This document shows, one piece after another, positions 22,368 through 35,184 of a stretch of DNA of 64,000 nucleotides (positions within the stretch are counted from its first letter, which is position 1; every line of letters begins with the position of its first letter). The stretch spans positions 93,501-157,500 of the forward strand of contig JAMPIV010015274.1 of the NCBI GenBank assembly GCA_024509875.1. Reading direction: 5' to 3'. The notes under the pieces were generated by a model that ran no database searches, was not told the origin of the DNA, and worked only from the letters and a program-made list of their open reading frames with translations. Origin of the DNA: Oreohelix idahoensis (taxonomy: Eukaryota > Mollusca > Gastropoda > Stylommatophora > Oreohelicidae). Position numbers and translations under genes: made by a program.

Positions 22368-22550
22368 GAAAGCTTACTACATGAGTCAAGCTAAAGCTCA
22401 CAGTTGATTGCTTATTTAAATATCAAGTTCAGCTCCATAGAAAGCTCACTACATGAGTCAATCTAAAGCTCACAGTCGATTACTTATCCAAATAGCAAGT
22501 TCAGCTCCATCGGAAGTTTACCATCTGAAGTCAAGCTAAAAAGCTCAAAC
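22368..22550. repeat. Degenerate tandem repeat, about 70-bp unit, 2.5 copies
   Basis: Two clear units begin GAAAGCTTACTACATGAGTC (22369) and GAAAGCTCACTACATGAGTC (22439). Both continue through TAAAGCTCACAGT and CAAGTTCAGCTCCAT. A third, diverged partial unit starts near 22510. Confidence 0.75.
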
Positions 22551-23700
22551 GTTGAATCTCATATTTATACCAAGTGCAACACACTTTTAAACGCATTCTA
22601 CGAAGCAGACTCCAAAGTATATTTTATGAATCACGATTACATACTCAAGTTAATGAGTCTACATATCAAGAACATTTCGTGAAGATATCCAGTCTGGCCA
22701 GTACCCTTCGGAGATTAGACAACAGACATTTTTCATACGACAACTGTTAACTGTTGGTCAACGCTACAGAGATATTGTCAAACAGTGAAGGACTGTATAT
22801 CGTCAACGTTCTCAGTACAACAAAAGTTTTCATCAGAACGTCCTCGACTTAGAGATACCCCACTCGACATAACTTATAACAACTTGGGACATTCTATGCA
22901 TACATGTGAATCATCCTACCCGGGTGATACATGGACCGTGTCGACTACTCACCATTTTGGTAACACGTGTCATATCACATCATCATCATTTTGCCCAACA
23001 CAAACTCATTCGTCTTTTTAATTAACTACAATATTAATATCTCATCTGTGTGTTTTTGTGTGAATCGTCTTTTACCATCATCACGTTCTAACCACTACTG
23101 ACCCTATAGGTGTAGATATTTAATTAATAAACCCACTAATCGTTTGATCATTATCTAGTTTGTTAATGTATCACTCGTGCTGTCGGTGTTAAATATTTAC
23201 TTATAGGTAAAGTTCTACACCCAGATGAGGTTGGGGCCTCTTTCTGTAACGGGATCTAAGGGCAGAAGCTAAGGTCGTGGGGAAACAAAACTCTTTCCAT
23301 AATTCACTAGAAAACACTGTCCAGTGGAAAGCATTCTTATTCTCTTCTTTTTATCCTTATCTCGGATAGGTCTCTATCCTTTCTTATCGAGCCAATTTCT
23401 GGAGACCTTCTACCTAATACCTCGTAGGCTATTCCTGGCGAAAAATACCGTCGTAGTTTTAAGCGTTTAAGTTTTATTATTGCCCCAATACTCACCACAC
23501 GACACCCAGTCACAACCAGGTATAAAAAATGCTAATAATACGTAGGTCATATTGTATTTGGCAGACTGAAGAAGTGACCTAGATGTCTTTATGACCGTAG
23601 ATAACGGGTTGTAATTTATATTTGCTTCAATCGTTGTTTTGTATTTCTTTGATATAATTACACACATGCGCACTGCTTTCAGTCCAAGAAATTTGAGATT
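22551..23700. other. Non-coding stretch
   Basis: No gene recognised. The segment 23040-23290 changes from AT-rich to a more balanced composition (AGATGAGGTTGGGGCCTC) and could be part of an LTR, but no paired copy is in the window. Confidence 0.35.
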
Positions 23701-23703
23701 GTT

Positions 23704-23895
23704 AAAAAAAAGATAAAAAAGAGTGAAAAAAAGCCAAACGAATTTTTTTACGCCAATCAATTTTAAAAAACAAAGGCAAAAAAAAAAAAAAAAATGTAAA
23801 ACGTTTTTTTCGACCCCAACCAATTTTAAAAAAAAAACGCGAAAAAAGGCCAATCAAATTTTTTGACACCAGCCGATTAAAAAAAACAAAAACAA
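23704..23895. repeat. A-rich degenerate tandem repeat
   Basis: About three copies of a roughly 60-bp unit alternate A-runs with CCAATCAATTTTAAAAAAC-like blocks (near 23755, 23817 and 23870). Phe-rich minus-strand frames across it are artefacts of the A-runs. Confidence 0.65.
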
Positions 23896-23997
23896 AACAG
23901 ATTTGTGGTATTTGGCTTTTAAAAAGGCCGAATGTGCAATCCTGGTCGCGATTCACATTCCTTTTGTTTATTTTGTGACGTCACATTTTTTGTCAAC

Positions 23998-27167
<3,170 letters not shown>

Positions 27168-27196
27168 ACCTGGCAACGCCGGGTACTTAAAGCTAG
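27168..27196 (+). mobile_element. Helitron-like 3' terminus (tentative)
   Basis: CCTGGCAACGCCGGG can form a short hairpin (one G-T pair), followed after about ten bases by CTAG and then T. Helitrons end in CTRR with a hairpin some ten bases before, and insert between A and T. No 5' end or Rep/helicase gene was found. Related GCAACGCCGGGTACT-like sequences occur on the minus strand near 59340-59415. Confidence 0.35.
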
Positions 27197-27482
27197 TAAA
27201 ATACAATTCTAATTGCCGCGACCATCTTAATTTATGACATCTTTCGGTATTTTATTTTATTTATCTGTGTGTTTAGTGTGAATGTGTGTGCGTGTGTGTG
27301 TGTTTTGGTACCTTCTGTTCCTCTTACCTTGAGGATTCCATGAGTGCCTTGTAATGCTATCAACTCGTTTTATTATCATCTTCTCCTCCTCACATCTTCT
27401 TCGACAAGTACGTGTCCGGATTATGTCCCCCAGTTCCACCTTTCGCAGCATTTTCCTTTTCGCTCCCTGTAAAGTAAGGCGT
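27197..27482. other. Non-coding, with an imperfect (GT)n tract
   Basis: A GT-rich stretch lies at about 27265-27305. Nothing else was recognised. Confidence 0.5.
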
Positions 27483-27647
27483 CATCACTGCAGCTGGTCG
27501 ACTGACATGTTCCACCATCACTGCAGCTGGTCGACTGACATGTTCCACCATCACTGCAGCTGGTCGACTGACATGTTCCACCATCACTGCAGCTGGTCGA
27601 CTGACATGTTCCACCATCACTGCAGCTGGTCGACTGACATGTTCCAC
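27483..27647. repeat. 33-bp minisatellite, five identical copies
   Basis: Units start at 27483, 27516, 27549, 27582 and 27615 with no visible differences. Each contains CTGCAGCTGGTCGACTGACA. The unit length is a multiple of three and the unit is open in several frames on both strands. It therefore produces 11-residue repeats on paper (HHCSWSTDMFH on plus, MVEHVSRPAAV on minus). Nothing marks either as a real protein. Confidence 0.95.
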
Positions 27648-27913
27648 CATCATTCAGCGTTAGCTCTTGAAGTTGGTGATCCCCTTGACAGGAAGCCTGC
27701 ACCACAACTTTCATATGCCCTTGTAGTGGTGGTACATGTGGCAATATTGTTTTAAACAATAAGGTTGCCAGCTCCATGCACAACCTCATAGTAGTCAATT
27801 CTTACGGTATATCTTGAGGAAACAGTTGTTCTGTTCCTTCAAAGTAAGATTTTGATGTGCCTGAAATTAAAACTGTTAAGAGACTTCAATTTTAACGTCA
27901 CACTTCACAAGCT
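27648..27913. other. Non-coding flank between minisatellite and LINE fragment
   Basis: No gene recognised. Frames continuing from the minisatellite end shortly after it and contain no known domain. Confidence 0.4.
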
Positions 27914-28136
27914 TATTCTTCTTCTTCTTCGTTCACCCTCAGATGTCAACTTGAATAAGTTCAAAGAAAGCAGTGGTCAGCCTGAGGCTGTTGATATCTC
28001 CGTAGGTTTTCTCCAGGAATGGTATTGGTGATGGCCATAAGCGTTTTCTCTGTTCCTCATATGTTGGGCACCTTTGAAGCAGATGTTCGGCCGTCATTTT
28101 ATTGGTGCCACAGTCACACTCATCAGTAATAAGATG
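27914..28136 (-). pseudogene. Non-LTR retrotransposon 3' end: last ~65 codons with (GAA)n tail
   Basis: The minus strand from about 28136 encodes a Cys-rich motif (DECDCGTNKMTAEHLLQRCP) and then a C-terminus ending LTTAFFELIQVDI with a stop at 27939-27941. The C-x-C ... H-x4-C pattern is the zinc-ribbon-like tail found after the RNase H or polymerase domain of many APE-type LINEs. The 3' end is GGGTGAACGAAGAAGAAGAAG. The insert at 40438-40610 encodes the same C-terminus (HLLQ-CPTY ... GD-x2-NLxLTAAF), so both belong to one LINE family. Confidence 0.75.
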
Positions 28137-28281
28137 TGTGTGCTAATATATTTTCTTTTATATTTTAGACAGATTAATCAAACATTGTTGTATTACTTAT
28201 TCTTGCAATTTAAAATAAATTTGGCAGTTTTTAGTGGTGTGATTTTAATTTTTTTCTACAAGACACTTGCTATTGACAACT

Positions 28282-28597
28282 TCTTCTTCTTCTTCTGCCT
28301 CGTTCGCCCTGAAAAGGACGGTGGTTGCGTTGTGTCTGTTTACGCCTAAGCTGTGATATCTGCACCTTTCGGTCGACACATCCGACTTCAGCACGGCATT
28401 TTTTAGAGACCGGGTTTGCCTTCCCATTTCGATCCGCACTCGCTCAGCCAGACTGCACTGCTGCAGACTGTTTCCAGGACCACCACGTGGAGGTGGAGTG
28501 CGGTCTTGACCAGCTCTGGTTCGCTGGTCCTGATGCAAGCAGTACAGCTACGGGTCGCTGACTGCATTCACTATTGCTGCATCTTGGGGTCCCCAAC
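28282..28597 (-). mobile_element. SINE-like retroposed repeat with a (GAA)n tail, copy 2
   Basis: Collinear with 18153-18461 over its whole length at about 95% identity by eye. It is flanked by the 9-bp repeat TTGACAACT (28273-28281 and 28598-28606). Because both copies share the same 5' boundary, the unit appears to be a full-length short element. Confidence 0.7.
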
Positions 28598-28606
28598 TTG
28601 ACAACT

Positions 28607-30331
28607 GAAGTTCCACCATTTATTGCAAATACACCATGAGAATTTTAACTATCCAGAATCATCGCGGGAGCTACGGATATCGTGCTCTATCGTCGATACC
28701 TGCAGCAGATGAAATGAGGAAATACAAATGCAGAAGGAGAGGAAGGGGAGATAAGAGGAGAGAGAGAGAAAAAGAAGGGCAGGAAAGAGAAGGTTCAGAA
28801 CGAAAGCAGGTAGCATCTCGGTGAAATATGTGCGTATAGGATACTGGAATTGTCGAAGTGCCGATCAACATGCAGCCATTATACAAACAATCATCTACAA
28901 TGTCGATATCCTCATGATCCAGGAGACAAATTTAAAAGCAAATAGTGTTACCAATTGCCCAGGCTACAGATGTTACTCCAATCCATGTTGGCCTGGTAGA
29001 CGAGGGCAAGCTATACAGTATTTGTAAAACATGAGCTCCCTCATACGTGGCTGGATACAAGTTCCCAAACTAGTGAGGATGCGGAATTGCAGGAAATTGC
29101 TGTGAATATAGGTGGTCAAGAGTGGCGAGTCTACAATTTATATGCTCATGTCGACCATCTTACAGCAGAGAGTGATTGGAATTGTCTGCCGGAATTGTCT
29201 GAAGATTCTAACATAAGGTGCTTAATTGCTGGCGATTTCAATGCTAGATCCAAGGAGTGGGGGAACATCCCGGAAAATAGGCAGGGTATAGCTTTGAGCC
29301 AGGCATTACTTAACATGAACTTGCCATTCTGAATGATGGACTGGCAACTAACCTGATGGTGTCATAGATCTGGCATTCATCTCTAATGCTGCCACCACCA
29401 TGGCACGTTGGGATGTATTAGGTGCACAGGAAAGTGATCACCTACTTTGCGTCATACTCATTGCAAAGGGTAGGACCACTAGACACAGGAAACCTAAATA
29501 GACCTTCAAGTATCCTACAGGCCCACTCGACTGTAACAACCTTTTACACACATTGCGTCAAAATACCAAACAAAAGACAGTGAGAACACCTTTCACCCAG
29601 CCTCCCTGGTGGAATAAGACAGTGAAGGAAGCATGGATAGAAAAGGAAAGAGCAACAAAAGAATGGTGTAAAGCACGAAACAGAAGAATGATGAATGAGG
29701 GAGAGGTTGATGAGATGAAAGAGAAAAAGCAAAGAGCCGTTAATAGATTCAAGAGATTTGCAAGGGAGGCCAAGGATAAAGTGTGGGAGGACTTTGTGAC
29801 ACAGGTGGGCACGGAAAAAAACGCTATAGAAATTCTGGTCCTTACATGGAAGAATGAATAGGAAAAGAAAAACGCAAGCCAACCCATCCCTAATATCAAA
29901 AGCTCTACAGGACTAATCCTGAAGACGGACGAAGAGAAGGGAAGAGCATTATTCAATTGATATGTGGAGCAAACGGATAAAGGTGACAAAAGTGCCCGCC
30001 TGAAAATAAAAGACGGTGTGCTGGAAAATGCCCTAAGGGGCCAGATATACTTCGATCTCATTTCTGAAGAGGAAGTGTTGTACACGTTGAAAACCAGCAG
30101 AAACACTGCTCCAGGTCCTGATGGTGTACAATACCATCACATTAAACAGCTCCACTGGCTACACAATTACCTTCGGCCACTTCCTAAACCTGGCACATAC
30201 CCCACACTGCTCAACAGCTATCGAATTATCACACTACAGAATGTCTATGGTAAATTACTTGATATGATAGTTGCAAGACAAATAATGAGCCACCTCGAAA
30301 ATGCACACATCCTTCCTCATACCGTGGGTAG
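28607..30331 (+). pseudogene. I-like non-LTR retrotransposon, 5' half: endonuclease and start of reverse transcriptase
   Basis: The plus strand reads an APE endonuclease in pieces: IGYWNCRSADQHAAII (about 28833), ILMIQETNLK with the catalytic Glu (about 28910), YNLYAHVDH, then LIAGDFNARSKEWG with catalytic Asp/Asn (about 29225), and ESDHLLCV (about 29432). A basic linker (29553-29861) follows. The reverse transcriptase then begins with ISEEEVLYTLKTSRNTAPGP (about 30060), and KPGTYPTLLNSYRIITLQNV marks its early fingers. At least four stops or frameshifts break it. At 30331 the gene is cut by the Gypsy array and resumes at 61939. A short basic frame at 28636-28824 may be the remains of ORF1. 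Confidence 0.8.
30327..30331 (+). other. Target-site duplication, left copy (GGTAG)
   Basis: GGTAG directly precedes the TG of the first LTR and is repeated after the last LTR at 61934-61938. A five-base duplication is usual for Gypsy integrases. Confidence 0.85.
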
Positions 30332-31838
30332 TGATAAACCTTCTTTTTCTTTTCTTGATCGTAACTGTGTATTCTCCTCACGCAAACCAGTGGTGAATAT
30401 GATGGAGGCTCCAGGGGGAGCAAAGGTCAACTCAACCAACGCAGGATTATGCAAATATGGAGTGTGAGTGTGAAGTATGAGTTAGGCGAATGGTGGACTG
30501 TTCGTGTGTTGACCCGTATAAGGCACTCATTCACTCATTACGTTAAGTCACCAATGCAGATCACTGTAGTCGTTTCAATAGTTTAATTGGACGCACACAC
30601 TTGACAGATTGGGTACAGTTACAGGAACATGAGTCGACATAGACAGCATAATATTGATCAATGGACTACCGTCCTAAATTAGCATTCATGAAGAATAATC
30701 TTGCAATGGAACATCTGTAAACACCAAGATTTCCATAGTTTATAAATACAGTCAGTAGACCTTACTGACCGAGCATGTCAATTAAGCAATACTGTTCAAC
30801 TTGACTCCTAAACAGGATCTCTTTCTAGCGACGATTCCTTTAGGTAAATTATAGCAAATCTCTGTGAAGATAATGTTAATTTCTTTATAATAGTGATCTC
30901 TCAATCATCACCTGATAATAAGGAAGTTTTCCCGTTCTCTGCTAATAATTTACAATAAGTAGAATTCCAAAATCAATCGAATTCCACAATGGCTGCTGGT
31001 TCCCGGTTGAGCATCACTCACTATACGGGTGTATAGCCAAATCTTCAATCGAAGCTTTGTTCATCAACAATAAATGATTCCACAAGGATCAGCATATTCT
31101 GTCCTCATAGTTGCTGCATATAAACATATTTAGTGCTGCTGGATAATATGTCGTCCCGACATATTCATAGGTAAATACATGTAAACGTCTGCCCATCTTA
31201 AGCCTAGGAATGAACGAAGTCAGCAAAAGTACGTTTTTTTTACCTGGACATAAGAAATACACTAGCAAGCACAAAAACGCTCTCCCGGCGTTATAGAATC
31301 ACAACTGGGGAACTCATGGACTAAACGATCCTGGAAGAAACTATCTTCGTCCCCAGAATAACTTAAAGAGATCACAAACTCTTGGGCATCTCTCCGACAT
31401 GACTTTCCGCCCTAGGCCTAGACAACCGAAGAACCCCCTCACCTCTCTTCATCCGCCGAAAACACCTGACCCCCTTCAGTACAGTACAAGAACAAATAGT
31501 TCCACTTAAACATACTAAGATATCAAGATATAAGACATACTCGTCCTACATAGACAAACACTACACATAGATTCGGACCATAGACATTCTGAAGCAAGAA
31601 CAATCTATTCCTAACCAAACACAGAATAGATTCAAGTAAGTCTAAATTCCTCCGCCGAGTTCTATTTTTAAGAACGCTACAAAGAGCGATAACTCACAGA
31701 ATGACTACTTATTGCCCAATCTGAGTTTCGTCCCTCCAGACCAAAACATGCATTCAAAGATGAATATATCTTCATCAGACAATTAAAACATTTTACATGG
31801 TATGCGTAATCCGTGCGCCAAAAAATATGTGCGCAACA
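30332..31838 (-). repeat. LTR A (downstream end of the array)
   Basis: On the minus strand it starts TGTTGCGCACATATTTTTTG and ends AAGGTTTATCA, 1507 bp. The TG...CA ends match those of LTRs B and C. It is the 3' LTR of the first interior. Confidence 0.9.
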
Positions 31839-31862
31839 GATTACCACACCCCCCGGGAAAAA
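31839..31862 (-). promoter_or_regulatory. Polypurine tract of the Gypsy element
   Basis: Directly before the 3' LTR on the minus strand lies CCCGGGGGGTGTGGTAATC after a T-run. The same sequence precedes LTR B (39888-39912). It closely resembles the tract at 638-662. Confidence 0.65.
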
Positions 31863-32249
31863 AATGAAAATCATTTTTATTTTCATCTGAGAGCAACATA
31901 CAATAGGCTCCCAACGCATAAATACTGCGCAGATGAGAAATATCTGGAATTATTTAAGCCAGATTAATGCAAAATCTCAATCCCTCAGAGAAAGCATTTC
32001 TCTTAAGCATAAGTGTTTCCAGGGAGGTGTCACCAACGCATACTACTATACAATGATACAATGCACATAACAATTTAAGTTTAAGCATTCCAAGTACATG
32101 ATTGACAAAAAGAAAAATCATCAACGAGTAATGGTGACTATATATCAATGAACGTAGTGTCATTACGAATTACAATGTGTGTCTATTTGATATAGAAAAG
32201 AAAAATCTGTTGTCGAGTTGGAAGTGTTAAGACGTCCAGTACTCAACAG
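31863..32249. other. 3' untranslated region of the first Gypsy copy
   Basis: A 69-codon hydrophobic minus-strand frame (31954-32163) is repeated identically at 40004-40213. The two copies are recent duplicates, so this identity says nothing about selection. I do not call it a gene. Confidence 0.5.
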
Positions 32250-33494
32250 CTAAGTGGAATCATGTGGGCATCTAGACAGAATGTCTGCCATCACATTATC
32301 TGATCCACGGATAGCTCGTACCGAAAAATGAAAAGGTTGAAGAGCAATTGCATATCGAGTAGACCTCGAACTCTTCAAATTTTTACTCTGGATAGCTGTA
32401 AGAGCTTTCTGACCGGTTTCTACTACAAAATGTGCGCCTAGAAGGAATCTTTGTAATTTGAGAATTGACCATACCATAGCCAACAGTTCACGGTCTAAAA
32501 CCGAATAATTCCTTTCTGCAGCATTAAGCTTTCTGGAAATTTACATTACAGGATGCAGAGTTCCAGAGTAATCTTGCATTAGTGCCGCTCCAATCCCAGT
32601 GGATGAAGCATCACTACGAAGAACAAATGTCTTATCTTTAGTAGGCAACACTAAAATAGGTGCAGTAGAAAACATAGTTTTAATCTTATCCAAAGAGGAT
32701 TGACATTCTTGAGTCCAATGGACTATATTAGGAGACCCTTTCTTTAGCAAGGTAGAAAGAGGTGCCATGATTGAGGACAGATTCGGAATGAATCGTCCAT
32801 AGAATTGTATAAAACCTAAGAGACTTCGCACTTGCTTTTTAGTCTTAGGAATAGAAATGTTAAGTATTTTACTTGTATTATGGTCCTCTGTTTTTAGGAA
32901 ACCATGGCCGACCCGGTGACCTAAAAAAGAAATTTCACTAAAACCAATGCAGGCTTTAGATGGTTTCGCTGTCAGGTTATACTCGCGTAGAGTAGATAGC
33001 AATTCAACTAACCCTGAATAGTGATCTTCCCAAGTATCGCTGAAAAGACAGATGTCATCTATGTACGCAATGACATCTGACCGATAGGATAGAATTCTAC
33101 GCATCATGCGTACGAATGTAGCTGGTGCGTTCATAAGGCCGAAAGGTATAAAATTCCATTGAAAAAGGCCTTTAGGTGTAGAAAAAGCAGTAAAAGGTTT
33201 GGCGCGTTCAGATAGAGGAACTTGCCAATATCCTTTAGACAAATCTAGTTTATTGAAAAAATGCGATTTAGAAAGCTTAGTAAGTAGCTCTTCTAGTAAA
33301 GGCATAGGTTCAGCATCAAACTTCGTGACTTGATTCAATTTGCGATAGTCAACGCAAAGACGTATGTTATTGTCTTTTTTACGGACAATAACCATCGGCG
33401 AAGAATACGCAGAAGTGGATGGTTCAATTATTTTTAAATATATCATCTCATCCAACTCCTTTTCAACCTGTGCTTGAAAATGTATAGGAATAGG
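32250..33494 (-). pseudogene. Gypsy reverse transcriptase and RNase H, first copy
   Basis: The minus-strand reverse transcriptase (Met frame 33455-32541) has the LDLSKGYWQVPL block, FIPFGLMNAPATFVRMM and the catalytic YIDDICLF motif. It continues with SFLGHRVGHG and the FLGF-x-QFYGRFIPNLS thumb block. RNase H follows (FVLRSDASSTGIGAAL), but a stop at 32541-32543 (Tyr codon to TAA; Tyr is intact in the second copy) cuts it. The rest is open from 32483 to the stop at 32250. Upstream, a TAA at 33495-33497 separates it from the integrase frame; the second copy has the same stop. The gene lies after integrase, the reverse of most Gypsy elements. Confidence 0.85.
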
Positions 33495-34832
33495 TTAAGG
33501 TCTGACTCTAATAGGATTATGGTCAGTTAGAATAATGTCATGTTCAATGACGTGAGTTTGTCCAGGAATGTCAGTAAGGACATCCTGAAATGTTTGTAAC
33601 ATAGCCGAAACTTGTCGTTGTTCTCCTAGAGATAAATCGGGAGAAACCGTAACATTTTTCCATGATTCACTAGAATGAAGTGGAATCATCGGAAGCGGAA
33701 GATTAACATCCGAAAAACTTGTTTCCTCATCCTGTATTACAGACAGTGATGAGTAATGACCATGTTGGACAGGTGAATCGTCCGTTGCCTGGAAAATAGG
33801 CTGTAAATAATCCGGACGTTCATGGAATTCCGTAAGCATATTGATGTGGAAGGTTTTACGCTTCCCATCAATATCGACAATGTAGTCAACATCGGAAATT
33901 TTCGAGATTATATCGTACGGACCTTTCCAAGAAATAAGAAGTCTGTTTTCCCTACAAGGTAGCAAAACAAATGCTTTGTCACCAGGACAAAGTTGTCGTA
34001 AGGTTCTTTTCTTATTGGCAAATTGTCTTGCTTTCTCCTTAGCAAACTCAGAAGAAGAAGTTGCCAATTTGCATGCTTCGATAATCTTTTGTCTTAGCGC
34101 GATGACATATTCGTAAGAAGATTTTGTGTCATCGGTAATATTATCAGCGGTTATGAGATCATGAAGCAAAGACACAGGGCCACGCGGTCGCGCGCCAAAG
34201 ACAAGTTCAAAGGGAGAAAATCCTGTATGTTCATTGGGGACCTCTCTGTAAGCGAAGAGGGCCGCGGGTAAAACCCTATCCCAATCTTGAGGATGATCCT
34301 CAGTTATCTTCCCTAGTAAGTTTTTGAGTGTTCTATTAAGGCGTTCTACCATCCCATTCGACATTGGGTGATAGATACTGCTCAAAGATCTCTCTATCTG
34401 GAGAGTAGACATTACTTGAGACATGGTATCCGATATTAGTTGGGTGTCATGATCTGATAATATTTCTCCGGGAAATCCCAGACGAGAAAATATAAGCCAA
34501 AGAGCATCTGCAATGTCAGCAGTAGTAATGCTCTTCAGAGGGATAGCCTCTGGCCAACGTGTGCACATGTCCACACACGTTAAGATAAACTGATGTCCTC
34601 TAGCAGATTTGATCTTAAATGGACCAATGATGTCTATCGCCATTTTCTGAAATGGTCTAATAGGAATGTCTGCAGCCTGAATAGGTGCAGCATGGCGTGG
34701 ACCTTTGGATTTGACTTCTTGACATATTTTACAAGATCGACAATAGATCCGTATGTCCTTGTTCACAAAAGGCCAAAAGAAAGCCGCAAGAACTCTTGAC
34801 TTTGTACGGGAAAAAACCCATATGTCCAGCAC
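33495..34832 (-). pseudogene. Gypsy integrase, first copy
   Basis: The frame contains the end of the H2C2 zinc domain (CRSCKICQEVKSKGPRH). The catalytic core has Asp in MAIDIIGPF, Asp in EILSDHDTQLISD and Glu in GMVERLNRTLKNLL. The DHG of the third Gypsy element is DHD here. A C-terminal domain follows with the chromatin-contact/GPY-like block LLISWKGPYDIISKISD, typical of Gypsy integrases. The frame ends HNPIRVRP at a TAA (33495-33497) that interrupts the polyprotein just before the reverse transcriptase. The zinc domain's His pair lies upstream across a frameshift in an A-run (34811-34816). Confidence 0.85.
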
Positions 34833-35184
34833 ACTGAGAGTCGTGTGCGTGTTGTAATATTTTAACTCTCAAATTCTTGGGTACAAGAATCTGAGAATGA
34901 CTTGACTTGTTGGAGTCTTGCACCATACGTACAAGTACGCCATTCTTCATTGTAATCCAAGATTTACTCTTTGAATCTTTATTCGGATCACCTTTTGTTG
35001 CAAGAGTGAAGAATTTCTTCAGAGTCGGATCCTCTTCTTGCTGCTTTATAAATGAGTCACGCGAACTTACCAAGGGATCATCTTGGCTATGCACTTCATT
35101 ATCTTCAATAGATGAAGTTTCGGGCATATTGAGAGCTTGAGCTCTAGTGACTACGGCATTAGCAGTTTGAATATTTTGTTTTTT
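34811..35184 (-). pseudogene. Protease-integrase linker and integrase zinc-domain start, first copy
   Basis: The frame at 35283-34729 carries the linker (QNIQTANAVVTRAQALNMPE) and the His pair of the integrase zinc domain (ILQHAHDSQCAGHMG). It is shifted relative to gag-protease by an extra T in a T-run (35179-35184) and relative to integrase by an extra A at 34811-34816. The second copy (53233-55029) lacks both extra bases and reads straight through. These are therefore lesions or sequencing slips of this copy. Confidence 0.8.

Noticed and set aside
31954..32163. A 69-residue hydrophobic frame between RNase H and the LTR, repeated identically at 40004-40213, as a possible envelope-like gene
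   Set aside because: The two interiors are recent duplicates, so identity is expected. The frame is short, has no clear signal peptide plus anchor layout, and has no counterpart in the nested Gypsy element.
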